A stretch of 64,000 nucleotides of DNA from Erythroxylum novogranatense (Eukaryota > Streptophyta > Magnoliopsida > Malpighiales > Erythroxylaceae), in contig CM057232.1 of NCBI GenBank assembly GCA_029891385.1, positions 64,355,824 to 64,419,823 on the forward strand, read 5' to 3'. A model generated the notes under the pieces. That model ran no database searches. It saw only the letters and a list, made by a program, of their open reading frames with translations, and was not told the origin of the DNA. The translations under genes were made by a program, and so were the position numbers. Below, in pieces: positions 1 to 10,810 of this stretch (position 1 is its first letter; each line of letters starts with the position of its first letter).

Positions 1-1469
1 TCCTTCATTCCCATCCCTTCTAGGTGACCCTCAAAGCTCTTTTGAGTCAATGGCTTTGTGAACGGATCGTGAAGGTTTTGCTCAGTAGGAATCTTTACCA
101 CATCCACTTCTCCACGTTGTATTATCTCCTTATGAGATGATACTTTCGCTCAATGTGTTTGGCAGCTTTGTGGTTCCGAGGTTCTTTAGAATTAGCCACT
201 GCCCCACTATTATCACAATAAAGTGTAATGGCTTTTTCTGCCTCTGGAACTACCTCCAAATCATTTAGGAACTTCCGGAGCCAGACTGCTTCCTTTGCTG
301 CTTCACAAGCAGCAACATACTCAGCCTCCATAGTTGAATCAGGAATACAAAATTGCTTGACACTCCTCCAAACTATGGCTCCACCTCCTAAAGTAAATAT
401 AGAACCAGAAGTTGATTTCCTTGAATCAACATCTGATTGGAAATCAGAATCCGTATATCCTGTCGAAATAAGATTACTTCCAGAGTAAACAAGCATTAAG
501 TTCTTCGTCCTACGAAGATACTTAAGTATACACTTAACCGTAGTCCAATGTTCCATTCCTGGATTGGATGAAATCGCTACCGATCCTACTGCGTAATGAT
601 ATATCTGGTCTAGTGCACACATTGCATACATCAAACTACCAACTCACCAAGCATATGGAATGTTACGATGCGTCAACCTCCTCTTGGGTTTTAGGTGCTT
701 GTTCCTTTGAAAGTTTGATTCCATGTCTAGTAGGAGTGAAACCCTCTTGGAATCTTGTTTGGCGAACTTATTGAGCATATTCTCAATGTAAGTTAGTTGA
801 GACAAAACTATCTTCTTGTTCTTACGTTCCTTATAAGTTTGATCCCTAGAACATAGGTAGCCTCTCCCAAATCCTTCATTGAAAATCGCTCATTCAGCCA
901 TCCTTAACCGCAGATAACATTCCCACATCATTCCCGATGAGCGTAATGTCATCAACATACGAGGATTAGGAAAGTAACCTTACCTTCTTGTATTCTTTTG
1001 TAAACACAAGGCTCATCTAGGTTTTTATGAACCCATAGGTTTTGATAGCCTTATCAAACCTAATGTTCCAAGACCTAGGTGCTTGCTTAAGTCCATAAAT
1101 GGACCTTTGCAACTTGCAAACCTTATGCTCATTACCTAGCTCAATGAATCCTTCGGTTGGGCCATATAAATGGTCTCCTCAAGATCTCCATTCGAAATGC
1201 GGTCTTGACATCCATTTGCCATATTTCATAATCGAAATAGGTCATTATGGCCAAAAGAATCTCGATGGACTTAAGCATGGCAACCGGAGAAAAGTCTCCT
1301 CGTAGTCTATACCCTCCTTTTGAGTATAGCCTTTAGCTACCAATCTAGCTTTAAAGGTCTCTACCTTTCCATCCGATCCCCTTTCCTTTTGTAGATCCAT
1401 TTACACCCTATGGTTTTAGACACGGTGGTAGATCTACAAGGACCTGCATTTCATTAGTATACATAGAAT
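1..1469 (-). pseudogene. Copia A reverse transcriptase and RNase H remnant
   Basis: The minus strand from about 1469 encodes a copia RT broken by several frameshifts and stops. The YVDD catalytic motif is still readable (948-959). Bases 634-122 hold an uninterrupted RNase H stretch of about 170 residues: a 'TDSDF' aspartate, the 'RKSTSG' block, 'GGGAIVW', the 'MEAEY' glutamate, a 'YCDNSGA' aspartate and a terminal 'KHIERKYH' motif. It continues towards base 1 with a 'FTKPL'-like tail, the usual copia pol C-terminus. In a live element this domain would copy the RNA into cDNA inside the virus-like particle. RNase H is much better preserved than RT. Confidence 0.85.
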
Positions 1470-2918
1470 CTATTTCCGATTCCATTGCCTTGAGCCATTT
1501 TCCCGCATCAACATCATTAATAGCACGTGTATACGTAACGGATCTGTTTCTTCTTGGTCCGAGATGGCAATTAAGCCTTCTCCTAAACCCAGATACCTAT
1601 CTGGTTGTCTCACAACCCTCCCACTACGTCTAGGCACATCTTGATGTTCAGGTTGCACTTCTGATTCAACTCTTGAATCCATTTCGACATCTTGTTCTGT
1701 CATATCCAAAACAATTCTTAGGTTGGATGAAATTGCTAACTCCTTTAGTACTACTTCACTTCTTCCTTTGTGATTTCTCACAAACTCTTCCTCTAAGAAG
1801 TTTGCATTTGTCGACACAAATACCTTCCTATCATGAGGACTGTAAAAATAGTACCCTCGAGTTCCTGTAGGATATCCTACAAACAAACATACTTCTGACC
1901 TTGGTTCCATCTTTGTGGATTCAGGCTTTAGAACATAGGTTGGACAGCCCCAAGTCCTCAAGTGCCTCAATGAAGGCACTCGGCCAGTCCACAACTCCCT
2001 AGGTGTTTTGGGCACCGATTTGGATGGAGCAAAGTTAAGAAGATATGTTGCCGTTTGTATGGCATATCCCCAGAACGATTCTGGAAGGCTATCATAGGAC
2101 ATCATTGATCTTACCGTTTCCAATAGAGTTCTATTTCTCCTCTCTGCTACACCATTCTGTTGAGGTGTACGAGGAGCTGACAAATTGGAAACAATTCCAT
2201 TGTCAATTAAATATTGCTGGAACTCTCCAGATAAATACTCACCACCTCGATCTGATCAAATTTGTTTTAATGGCTTGCCAAGTTGCTTCTCAGCTTCAGC
2301 TTTGAATTCTTTGAACTTTTCAAAAGATTCACTCTTTTTATGCATCAAATACAAATAGCCATGTCTTGAGTAATCATCTATAAAAGTTATGAAATATTCA
2401 TAACCTCCTCTAGCTTGTACATTCATGGGCCCACACACATCAATATGTACCATGTCCAATGTGGATTCAAATCTGTTTCCTTTAGAAGGAAATGAGGCTT
2501 TTGTCATTTTTCCTTCAATACAAGATTCACAGGTGGGTAATAGATCACTATCCAAGCCCATAAGGATCCCATCCTTTACTAGCCTGTCAAGTCTTTTCTG
2601 ATTGATATGACCCATCCTTAGATGCCACAGATACTTTGAATTAATGCTAGAGATATTGGATTGTCTTGGTTTTATCAATTCTGTGGTGTTTAGTGAGCCT
2701 TTCATAGGTTCTATAAAAAACAATCCCTGTTTAATTATTGCTTCACAAATAAAATCCTTATTCTCATATATTGAAACAACCTTTTCAAAATATAAGGAAT
2801 AGCCAGATTTTATTAGATAAAAAACAGAAATCATGTTCCTTACAATCATTGGCATGTAATAAATATCTTCCAAATATAACCTATGACCACTAGGAAAGTC
2901 CAAGATAACTACTCCCAC
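1470..2918 (-). pseudogene. Copia A GAG-pre-integrase and integrase, one in-frame stop
   Basis: One reading frame covers both halves and is interrupted only by TGA at 2253-2255. Reading 2918 downwards: a GAG-pre-integrase HHCC zinc-binding segment ('YLWHLRMGH' then 'CESC'), the integrase core with first Asp in 'VHIDVCGP', second Asp in 'SDRGGEY' and the Glu in 'GVAERRNRTL', then a 'WGCPTYV..KPE' and 'FVGYP' C-terminal region. The stop replaces the residue before 'SDRGGEY', where an Arg codon (CGA to TGA) is expected. Near 1480 the frame shifts and the linker to RT continues in another frame. Identity as copia integrase is certain; function is lost. Confidence 0.9.
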
Positions 2919-3919
2919 TGATTCTGCTGAAACATAGGAACCATCTGCTATCTTAACTTGAAACTGGCCTTTAGGAAGTCTTTTCCTTTGCTGGAACCCT
3001 GCAAAGAATTACAAACATGGTTAGTGGCTCCTGAATATAATATCCAAGAAGTAGATAAATCTGCCACATTTCTAGTTCCTAACAAACTTAGGAAGCCCAT
3101 ACCTTGTTTGCTTTTGAGGGACTCTAGGTAGATCGGACGCTTTCTTTTCGGTGGCCCATCTCATCACAAAGGAAACACTTTCCTTTGATGTTCTCTTTGG
3201 CCTTCTTTTTCATGGGTTTGGCCTTGATCCCTATTTGGGCCTTCTTTTCATTGGACCCTTCTTCTTTCCTTGCCCTTACCTTGGGCTTAGAAGAAGAAGC
3301 TACATTAGCTTCGGCCCATGAGCCTTAATATTCAATATTTCCACCGTGCTCCTGAGGGTATTCATCAACTCACTCAAGGTGTAATCCTTGCTTTGTTGAG
3401 CTCATAGTCCAACTTAAACTGCTGAAAAGAAGAGTTTAAGCTATTGATGATCATAATCATCTGCGTGTTCCGCATCCATATCCGCCTAAGCATCTCAAAT
3501 TCGGTGGACCGCAGAGATTACCTTCATCATGTAATCCCGACCGGCTCACCGTGTTTCATGCGAGATTATGAAAGGTTTGGATAGCTTTCACTCTTGCAGA
3601 CCTAGTCCTCACACCAAACATCTCATGTAGGTGATGGACCATTGCACTAGCAGCTTTCATACAAGCAATTTGCTTTTGCAACATGCCACGATGTAGCTTT
3701 AATATAACACTTAGTAGTCTTGTCGAAGATTCTCGCCAACGCCATGTTGTTGGACTTGCTCAGAGTTGCATCTCCACTTAGAGGTGTAGGCTCATTTTCA
3801 ATTAACACCCATGAAATACGTTCATATTGAAGAACAATGTCAACGTTACGTCTCCATTCATTAAACTTGTCTCCATTTTCCAATTTGTTATTAGTCAAGA
3901 GCAGGGTGAGTGGATTCAT
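2919..3919 (-). pseudogene. Copia A gag and protease remnant
   Basis: A start codon at 3917-3919 opens a gag N-terminus ('MNPLTLLLTNNKLENGDKF', then 'W'), of the type found in plant copia gag proteins. The frame is intact for about 90 codons to 3647, then similarity continues in shifted frames to about 3100. A degenerate CCHC zinc knuckle ('CFLCDEMGHRKE', last Cys lost) lies near 3130-3180. Between it and the GAG-pre-integrase only scraps of the protease are readable. Gag would form the particle and the knuckle would bind genomic RNA. The start was chosen because it is the first Met before the recognisable domain. Confidence 0.75.
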
Positions 3920-5403
3920 TTTGTGGTTGATTATGTCTGAAAATATAAATTATTAAAACATGAGCATACTAGTCAACAATTTATGGAACTTTGTATAAAA
4001 TCATGATGCATGTATGCATGATGATAGATTTAACAAAACTTAAAAAATTAAAACATTATACGACGGTTATTTTTCTTATCTATAACAGACTAAGTGACGG
4101 TGGGCCATCTTATCTATTAAAAGAAAAACTGGGACCCTCCCACTCAAAAATTACCAAGCATCTCATGCTCAATTTTTTAAGAAGCGTCTTAATTTGGTCC
4201 ATACTTTTACCAACAGAGCTACGGTGGGTAGTTTATTGATAAAAAATGTTGAGTGTATAACCATTTGATTCATTCACTAAAGATACCTACAAATCATGCC
4301 TCGGTGGGAGGTCATATTTGCTATCATTAAGTTGACTTATCCTTAAGAAAACCCAAACCATGCAAGATCTAGGATCCATGCCCTCCGATGGGGAGTAACA
4401 CTTCACCACATGCAAACGGGCAATCATTTGGAGACCATGGACTCTCACAGGAGCATCCTCTCCCACTCAATCTTTTTGGGCTTTAAGTTTTAAATACCAT
4501 CTTGTCTAGATGCAATTTATTATCCATCCTATATTGTTTCATTATATATCTCATACATAATGAATGCATGGCAAGGCCTAGGGTTGGCAATTTTCTAAAT
4601 GACATGCAATCACATAATATCACATATTACAAGTATTCATTTCTCCATTCATCACATGAACTAATAAAGTCACTTTTGATTGTCCATCCTAGAAACATAA
4701 AATAATTACAAGCCTTTTATGCCCAAAATATGCTTCTTCATCTTGGATCTTCCGCTTCGAACTCTTGGCTAACATGATCCGGCCCATTCGGTAAACAAAA
4801 TGTAATGGCATTTATGAAATTAGAATTATGTCATTTTGAAAAATAAAATTCCAGCACTAGATTTTTAGAAAACCAAATCTTTGTTTTGACAAAAAATTCC
4901 AGCACTTGTTTTATTAAAATCGAAACTCATTTCATGAAAATTAAACACAGCACTTAGTATTTTAGCAAAACCGAAATTGGATTCTTTGAAACAAAAACCA
5001 GCACTTGTTTTCCAATCATAACTGAAATATGATTCATTGAAACAAAATTCCAGCAACTTAGTTTTCACAAAACTTATGCCAAAACACAAAAGGATACACC
5101 TAAAATTTTACCTTTCCATTTCTTCAATCCATGGCTGCTCCTTCTTCATCATTACATCAATTTGTACATTACAAAATCAAATAAAATAGAAAAAGAAACA
5201 AAGGAGGAAACATGGTGATGATAGACCACCCTCCTTGTTACAAACCAAATGAAGAAATCTTACAAGATAAAATTTAACTTCTATGGACAACCAAAAGAGC
5301 AACATACACCATATATATTTCTATCACATAAAATATGCAGTATACATAAAAGATTGCCAACCCATGCATCCACCATATAGGAACCGAAATCATGCATGAA
5401 AAA
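3920..5403 (-). other. Copia A untranslated leader
   Basis: About 1.5 kb between the primer site and gag holds no protein similarity. A feature of note is the ~50-bp tandem repeat listed separately at 4840-5075. Long leaders of this type are seen in many plant copia elements. Confidence 0.6.
4840..5075. repeat. ~50-bp degenerate tandem repeat in the copia A leader
   Basis: The motif CCAGCACT or a close variant recurs at 4851, 4899, about 4947, 4998 and 5050, each time followed by diverged A/T-rich sequence containing variants of 'AAACCGAAATTTGATTC'. The spacing is 48-52 bp, giving about five units. No coding role is visible. Confidence 0.7.
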
Positions 5404-5420
5404 CCTGGCTCTGATACCAA
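5404..5420 (-). other. Primer binding site of copia A (tRNA-iMet type)
   Basis: On the minus strand this reads TTGGTATCAGAGCCAGG, matching the plant TGGTATCAGAGCC complement of the initiator tRNA-Met 3' end. It lies one to two bases from the LTR edge at 5422, as expected for minus-strand priming. Confidence 0.9.
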
Positions 5421-5421
5421 T

Positions 5422-7527
5422 TGTTGGATCGAAAAAAGAAAGCATGCTTAGTTTGGAGAAACGATAGATTTCAAAACTTTTTAAGAAATCATCTTGCAGC
5501 GGAAGCAATATATCCAAATCAACATGCTAATCCATACATGATATGGTATAAGGATAATAAAACCAAGAACAAGATAAAAGGAATTACCGACTCCTTCGCT
5601 ACAGCTTTAAATCCTCATTTAGCTATCCTCTCCTTCCGTATCCAAATCCTTTGCCTTTGAGTCTTTTCCTTTAGCAATCTATCTTCTTTCTTGTAGTAGT
5701 TTCCTCTACCAATTAGATTTACCACTTGTTCTTCAAGGACAACTAGGTTAACAAAATCCTTTGGTGGGAAAGGAGAAGAAATATTTGGAGGAGATTTTCT
5801 TAGAAGAAGAAGAACCAAAATTGAAACTCTTTCAATTCTTTCACTTAGGAATTTCAGTTCTCTCTTGCATGAAAAGAGAGAATGTCTAAAAAACATGCAA
5901 GAACCCTTTCTTACCTCTCAATTTCGAAATATGCATAAATGGAAAGAGTGAGAGGCATCCAATGCATCACTTCTTACATTAATCACTCATCAAATAGCCA
6001 ATAAATGAGACTTACTTCATTTATCTTTAAAATGGCTATTTGAAAAGACCATAACCTATAATTGAATACCCATTTCGGTTTTGGCAAGAAGAAAGAAGGA
6101 AGATGGTCCATCTAATGCACATCTTTCATCTTTAATCTAATGAATGCAAATAGGTTACATGCCAACATTAAAAGCCAACCATTAAACCATTTAATGGTAA
6201 GTTCATAACTCCATTTAATAATGATGAACCATAATAAAGACCATCTTTATTTAGCATTTTAATGTCAAATGTGTGGTTACACATCTAACCTAACACAATT
6301 TCGAAATTGCTTCTTCTCCATTTTAAAAAAATTGTTTGAATATAATTAATCTAATCAATTACATTAAACAAAAACAAGCCCATTTCTAAATGAACATATG
6401 GGCTTCCAATTAACCATTAATTAGTATAAGCCCATCATTCAATTATGGACTTCTAAAGCCTCCAAACTACTTCTTACTTAGCTTGATAACCTTCCTTAAA
6501 GCCAAGTGGGGAATCTTATTGGACTTTGATAATTCAAGCTCCAATAAGCCCAGAAATAATTCAATCTCATTGGAATTAATTATAGCTTATTAACTAAATG
6601 TCATTCCACTAAAGACAATTAGTTGAACTCTTGAATTATTAAATATTATGAGAATATGTCCAATTGCAAACCCTATTTAGAACCTTATTATAGCCATCCG
6701 CACAAGAAAGGGTAAAATTACCGTTTTGCCCTTATGTTGGTTTTTCCTTCTAGATCTCTCATTTTACTTTATATGGTGATTAACACATAAGATCTCATCT
6801 TAGTGTTAAGACTTGATGGGTAGCTAGTCCATCAAACTCTCAGGGCGCTTTAATCACCAAATCTCCTTAAAACATCTAAAGAGATGATAACACTATAAAC
6901 TCTTTATTTGAGTGAATGTTCCTCGATACATGTTTCAATTAATAATTCCAACATGCGGATAATCGGATTAATACCTGTAAAAATCCATTCCGATCATATC
7001 AAGAATTATAATGAAACACATATGAGTTCACCACTCATCAAGATTGTGGTTCGTAATAAGCGAATGCTTAAGTTGTATATTTTAAGATTAAAGTAACGAC
7101 CCACTTTATTCTTGAAAACATACTTGATTCCAGATTCATTTAATAGTGCCATTATCGATAGTCTACTACTATCATGATATGAAACTCATCATTCCCTTTA
7201 AGTAAACTCCTTTACTTATATGGAGATAAATCGCAACACTACAATCTAAACCATAATCAAACGACCAACTTGATTATTCAACTGTGAATCAATTAATTCA
7301 GATTCTAATAATATACATGTTTCCCATACATCTCTATGTATATGTATATTAATTACAAATGAATCTTGGTACCTTATGACCAGATATATAATGCTCATAC
7401 AGATAAAACCAAACTCTTTTGTTTTATTAGTAATAAATATTTTCATTACAAAACTGTAACTGAAGAAGATAAAGTTACATGTAAATACACTTGCTTTCCA
7501 GGGCACTATATTTACATAACTCCAACA
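5422..7527 (-). repeat. 5' LTR of copia A
   Basis: The segment is bounded by the inverted ends TGTTGGA (5422) and TCCAACA (7521-7527) and lies directly against the primer site. At 2106 bp it is long for a copia LTR. It is AT-rich without coding similarity. The partner LTR is outside the window, so the boundaries rest on the inverted ends and the primer site. Confidence 0.8.
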
Positions 7528-7540
7528 TCATCATAGTTTT

Positions 7541-7795
7541 GCGTCTCAAAATGACGTCGATATCGTCTTAGAATGACGTCAGTATTGTCTTAGTCTTTTT
7601 TCGTCTTAGTTTTGGTACCTAAGACTCTTTGTCTTAGTTTTGCATCTCAGAATGACGTCAGAATCGTCTTAGAATGATATCAGCATCGTCTTAGTCTTCT
7701 TTAATCTTAGTTTTGGTACCTAAGACTCTTCGTCTTAGTTTTGCGTCTCATACTGACATCAGCATCGTCTCAAAATGACGTCAGCATCATCTTAG
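7541..7795. repeat. 101-bp tandem repeat rich in TGACGTC motifs
   Basis: 'TTTTGCGTCTC' or 'TTTTGCATCTC' units start at about 7541, 7642 and 7743, giving an exact 101-bp period for about 2.5 copies. Each unit carries two TGACGTCA-like sites and the phrase 'TTAGTTTTGGTACCTAAGAC'. The array begins 14 bp beyond the copia A LTR edge. Confidence 0.85.
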
Positions 7796-8330
7796 TTTGA
7801 TTTTTTACTTCCTTTTTCTTTTACATTTTACCCTTTTAGAGGTCGAATTTCACTTCTAGTTCTAATGAAACTTATAGATCTCGAGGTCTTGTTTTAAATG
7901 GTTTAAAAACAAAATCAATCCAACATCTATAGCAAAAGTTATGGCATTTACGCCAAGACATATACAATACGAGTAAAGACATAAATGTGTTGGATTCTTT
8001 TGGCCATAACTTCCTCATCCGACTTCCAAATGAAGTAATTCTTGAAGCAATGATTTCTAACATCTTTGCCTATCTCTCCATGAAAATGTGTATTTTTTGG
8101 AGTTTACTTAAATACGTTGGTTTGAGAGAAAGTGAGGGGTCAGTTAGGAGAGCATAATTGCGGTATGTACATACTTTATCTTTTTATGTTTATCTTGAGC
8201 TGTAAAGCTCCGATTGAGATGTTTCTTGCTCCAAAATGAACTAGAGATTCATAGCTGGAATTTCTTTGATGAATTCAATTTGTAATTTTGGTGTTTGACT
8301 AGTGTGGGCACTCCACTCTTATAGGATGAT
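7796..8330. other. Gypsy-LTR-like spacer, unclassified
   Basis: No coding similarity. Phrases such as 'GGCCATAACTTCCTC' (near 8002) and 'GAGCTGTAAAGCTCCGATTG' (near 8195) resemble phrases inside the G1 LTRs ('CCATAACTTCTTCG', 'GAGCTGTACAACTCCGATTG'), but in a different order. This looks like a scrap of a related Tekay-type LTR. Its boundaries are uncertain. Confidence 0.4.
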
Positions 8331-8339
8331 AGTTGGAAA

Positions 8340-9863
8340 TAACCCTACAGGGTATTACGAAAGCCCAAGGTTTATGACTCCAAATGTTGTGCTCTGAAAG
8401 CGGGGTCCAATGAACACTCTTTGTTCCTCAGCAAGGTAAAATTGGTATCCCATTTTTTCTTTAGGATATCCTATGAATAAACACTTGTCAGACTTCACAT
8501 CAAGTTTATCTGACTGTATTCACTTCACATAAGTCGGACAACCCCAAACTTTCAAATCAGAAAGATAGGGTTTTTTGTTAGTAATCATCTCATATGGAGT
8601 AACATCAACTTTCTTTGATGAAACTATATTTAACAAATAAACAGCTATCTCGAGTGCATATCTCCAAAAGGATTTTGGTAAATTTGCAAAGCCCATCATT
8701 GACCGTATCATATCCAACAAGGTTAGATTTCTCCTTTCGGCCACACCATTATGTTGTGGTGTATAAGGTGGAGTCCATTGAGATAATATCCCATTATCTC
8801 TGAGATAATCAAAAAATTATTGGTCTAAGTATTCCCCACCTCGATCGGATCACAGTGTCTTGATACATTTCTCAAGTTGGTTTTCTACTTCATTTCTGAA
8901 TTGTTTGAACTTTTCAAATGCTTCAGATTTGTATCTCATCAGATACAAATACCCATATCAAGAATAATCATCGATAAAGGTAATAAAGTAAAGAAAACCA
9001 CTTCTGGCATGGATGGACATCGGACCACATACATCTGAATGTATCAGGTCTAATACTCCAGTCGTTCGTTCACCCTTTCCCTTAAAGGGTAACTTAGTCA
9101 TCTTGCCTAATAAACAAGATTCACACATGTCATATAATTCATAATCAAATGATCCTAAACTACCACTCTTGTGGAGCCTAGCTATGCGTATCTCATTTAT
9201 ATTGTCAAGGCGACAATGTTATAAGTAAGTTGAATTTAAATTATCTTGTTTATGTCTTTTTCGTGTCATTGACATTCATAATTGGATGTGACATATCTAA
9301 TATGTAAATTCTATTGCATAATGTACCAGTACCATAAAGCATTCCATTCAAATTAATAGAACAGCCATTGCTTTTGAATTCAAATGGAAACCAGCTTTAA
9401 TTAAACAAGAAACAGACAATATGTTCTTTGTTAAAATTATTACAAACTAACAATTATCCAGTTTAATTACAAGCCCACTGGGGAGTGACAAAAAATAAGT
9501 GCCTACGGCTAATGCAGTAACTCCTGCTCCATTGCACATGCGTAGGTCTAGTTCTCCCTTCATGAGCTATCTACTGTCCCTGAGGCCCTTCATATCATTA
9601 CATATGTGTGAGCCACAACCAGTATCTAATACCCGTATGTTATGATCAAAAACAGTATTAACCTCAATGACAATCATACCTGAAGGAGCCGGGCCATCTG
9701 GTGCCTGTTTCTTCTTTAAAGACTCCAGATAGACTTTACAATTGTGCCTCCAGTGGCTAGTCTTGCCACAATGGAAGCAATTTCCTTTTCGAGCAGTTTT
9801 TTAAAGTTTCCTTTAGGCTACACTTCCTTTTGATTTCTTAACCCTTTTTTTCTTTAGGTTTTT
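8340..9863 (-). pseudogene. Copia B integrase, protease and gag C-terminus
   Basis: Reading 9863 downwards: a lysine-rich linker, an intact CCHC zinc knuckle ('CFHCGKTSHWRHNC', 9738-9779), a retropepsin-like motif ('VLDTGCGSHI', near 9600-9640), a degenerate GAG-pre-integrase zinc region ending 'MCESCLLGKMTKL', and an integrase core ('HSDVCGPM', 'SDRGGEYL', 'GVAERRNLTLLDM', 'VWGCPTYVK'). The longest clean stretch is 8744-8520. Several stops are present, including TGA at about 8852 just before 'SDRGGEY', the same codon that is lost in copia A. Similarity fades near 8350 inside the integrase C-terminal part, where the element is truncated. Confidence 0.85.
9859..9863. other. Target-site duplication of G1, left copy
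   Basis: TTTTT directly precedes the G1 LTR start (TGTTGGACCCC at 9864) and matches TTTTT at 20975-20979 after the second LTR. Five bp is the expected gypsy duplication length. The sequence is homopolymeric, so the evidence is weaker than for a complex motif. Confidence 0.7.
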
Positions 9864-10179
9864 TGTTGGACCCCGATCTTTAAATAGAATTTAGAAATAT
9901 TAAATGAACTTGAATGAGTGTTTTAATGTATGTTTTGTGTATTAGATGAATTTATATTTAAAGGAAATTGATGAGAAAAAGAATTGATTCGTTTTGATGG
10001 TTTTGACATTTGAGTCATTTTGCTTAGGTTATGAAAGTTTAAGAGAATGGGTGAATGAAATGGAAGTAGAAAAGTAAAGAAAGAAAGTAAGAGAATGTGA
10101 AAAATTAAGAAATTTGACTTTTGGAGATAGAAAGTTTGACTTGAGAGTTGACTTTTTGTTTGAGGCAAAATTTGAGAAA

Positions 10180-10810
10180 ATTATTTTCTGGAAACTTGTA
10201 TTTTTGTTAAGACTTTCTGTATCCATAAAGTTTGATATTTTTCGATATCGGAAGTGAGAATTATGATCAGTCAAAGTTCGCTTGGAGTTTGACTTTTTGA
10301 AGAAAAAGTTGACTTTTTGATTTAGGCAAAATTCGAGAAAATGATCAACATAAAAATTTTAGCCTATGTCGAGAGCTTTTTGTGGACATAAAGTTTGCTA
10401 TTTTTCGATGTCGGGATTGAGAGATATGAATTTCTGAAGATATGCTTTGTTTTGAAAATGCTATTAAGTATAGATTTGTGTGTTCTATGCTTCGAGGCCA
10501 CTTGTCGGATGGATTTAGTTTGAATTAGAGTAAGTGGTCTTCATGAAAGTTTTAGATGATGTTTTTATCTTTCCATTGATATAAAGTTAGCAAATTTTCG
10601 ATATCGGGGCTAGGAGTTATGAGCGATTAAAAATTGGAAGTCGTTTAGGAAAAGTTGTTTTGGACAGAATCTTTGATTGAGTTTTTGACCTCTTTTGAGA
10701 CCTAATTTGATTTTGTGTACTTCATGGAAGTTGTAGAGATTCCTTTGATATTTTTATTGACACCAAATTTGTCAAATTCTGAGTTCGAGATCGAGAGATA
10801 TGATTTTGGA
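10180..10810 (+). repeat. ~180-bp degenerate module repeated inside the G1 5' LTR
   Basis: The phrase 'CATAAAGTTTGnTATTTTTCGAT', a 'TCGG' and a 'GAG-TTATGA' ending recur near 10225, 10388, 10579 and 10762, spaced 163-191 bp. Each is preceded by a 'CATGAAAGTTTTAGA'-like phrase in the later units. The same array occurs in the 3' LTR near 15880-16500. Confidence 0.65.

Larger units (their letters stand above)
1..7527 (-). mobile_element. Ty1/copia element A, 3' end outside the window
   Basis: A minus-strand copia element reads, from high to low coordinates, 5' LTR (5422-7527), primer site, long leader, gag, protease remnant, integrase, reverse transcriptase and RNase H. Integrase preceding RT is the diagnostic order for Ty1/copia. 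The coding end lies close to base 1, so the 3' LTR is off the left edge and no target duplication can be checked. The element is dead: gag and RT are frameshifted, and integrase has an in-frame stop and a frameshift at its C-terminal end. Clade not assigned. Confidence 0.9.

Noticed and set aside
228..488. Plus-strand frame opposite copia A RNase H
   Set aside because: Antisense shadow of a clearly recognisable RNase H domain.
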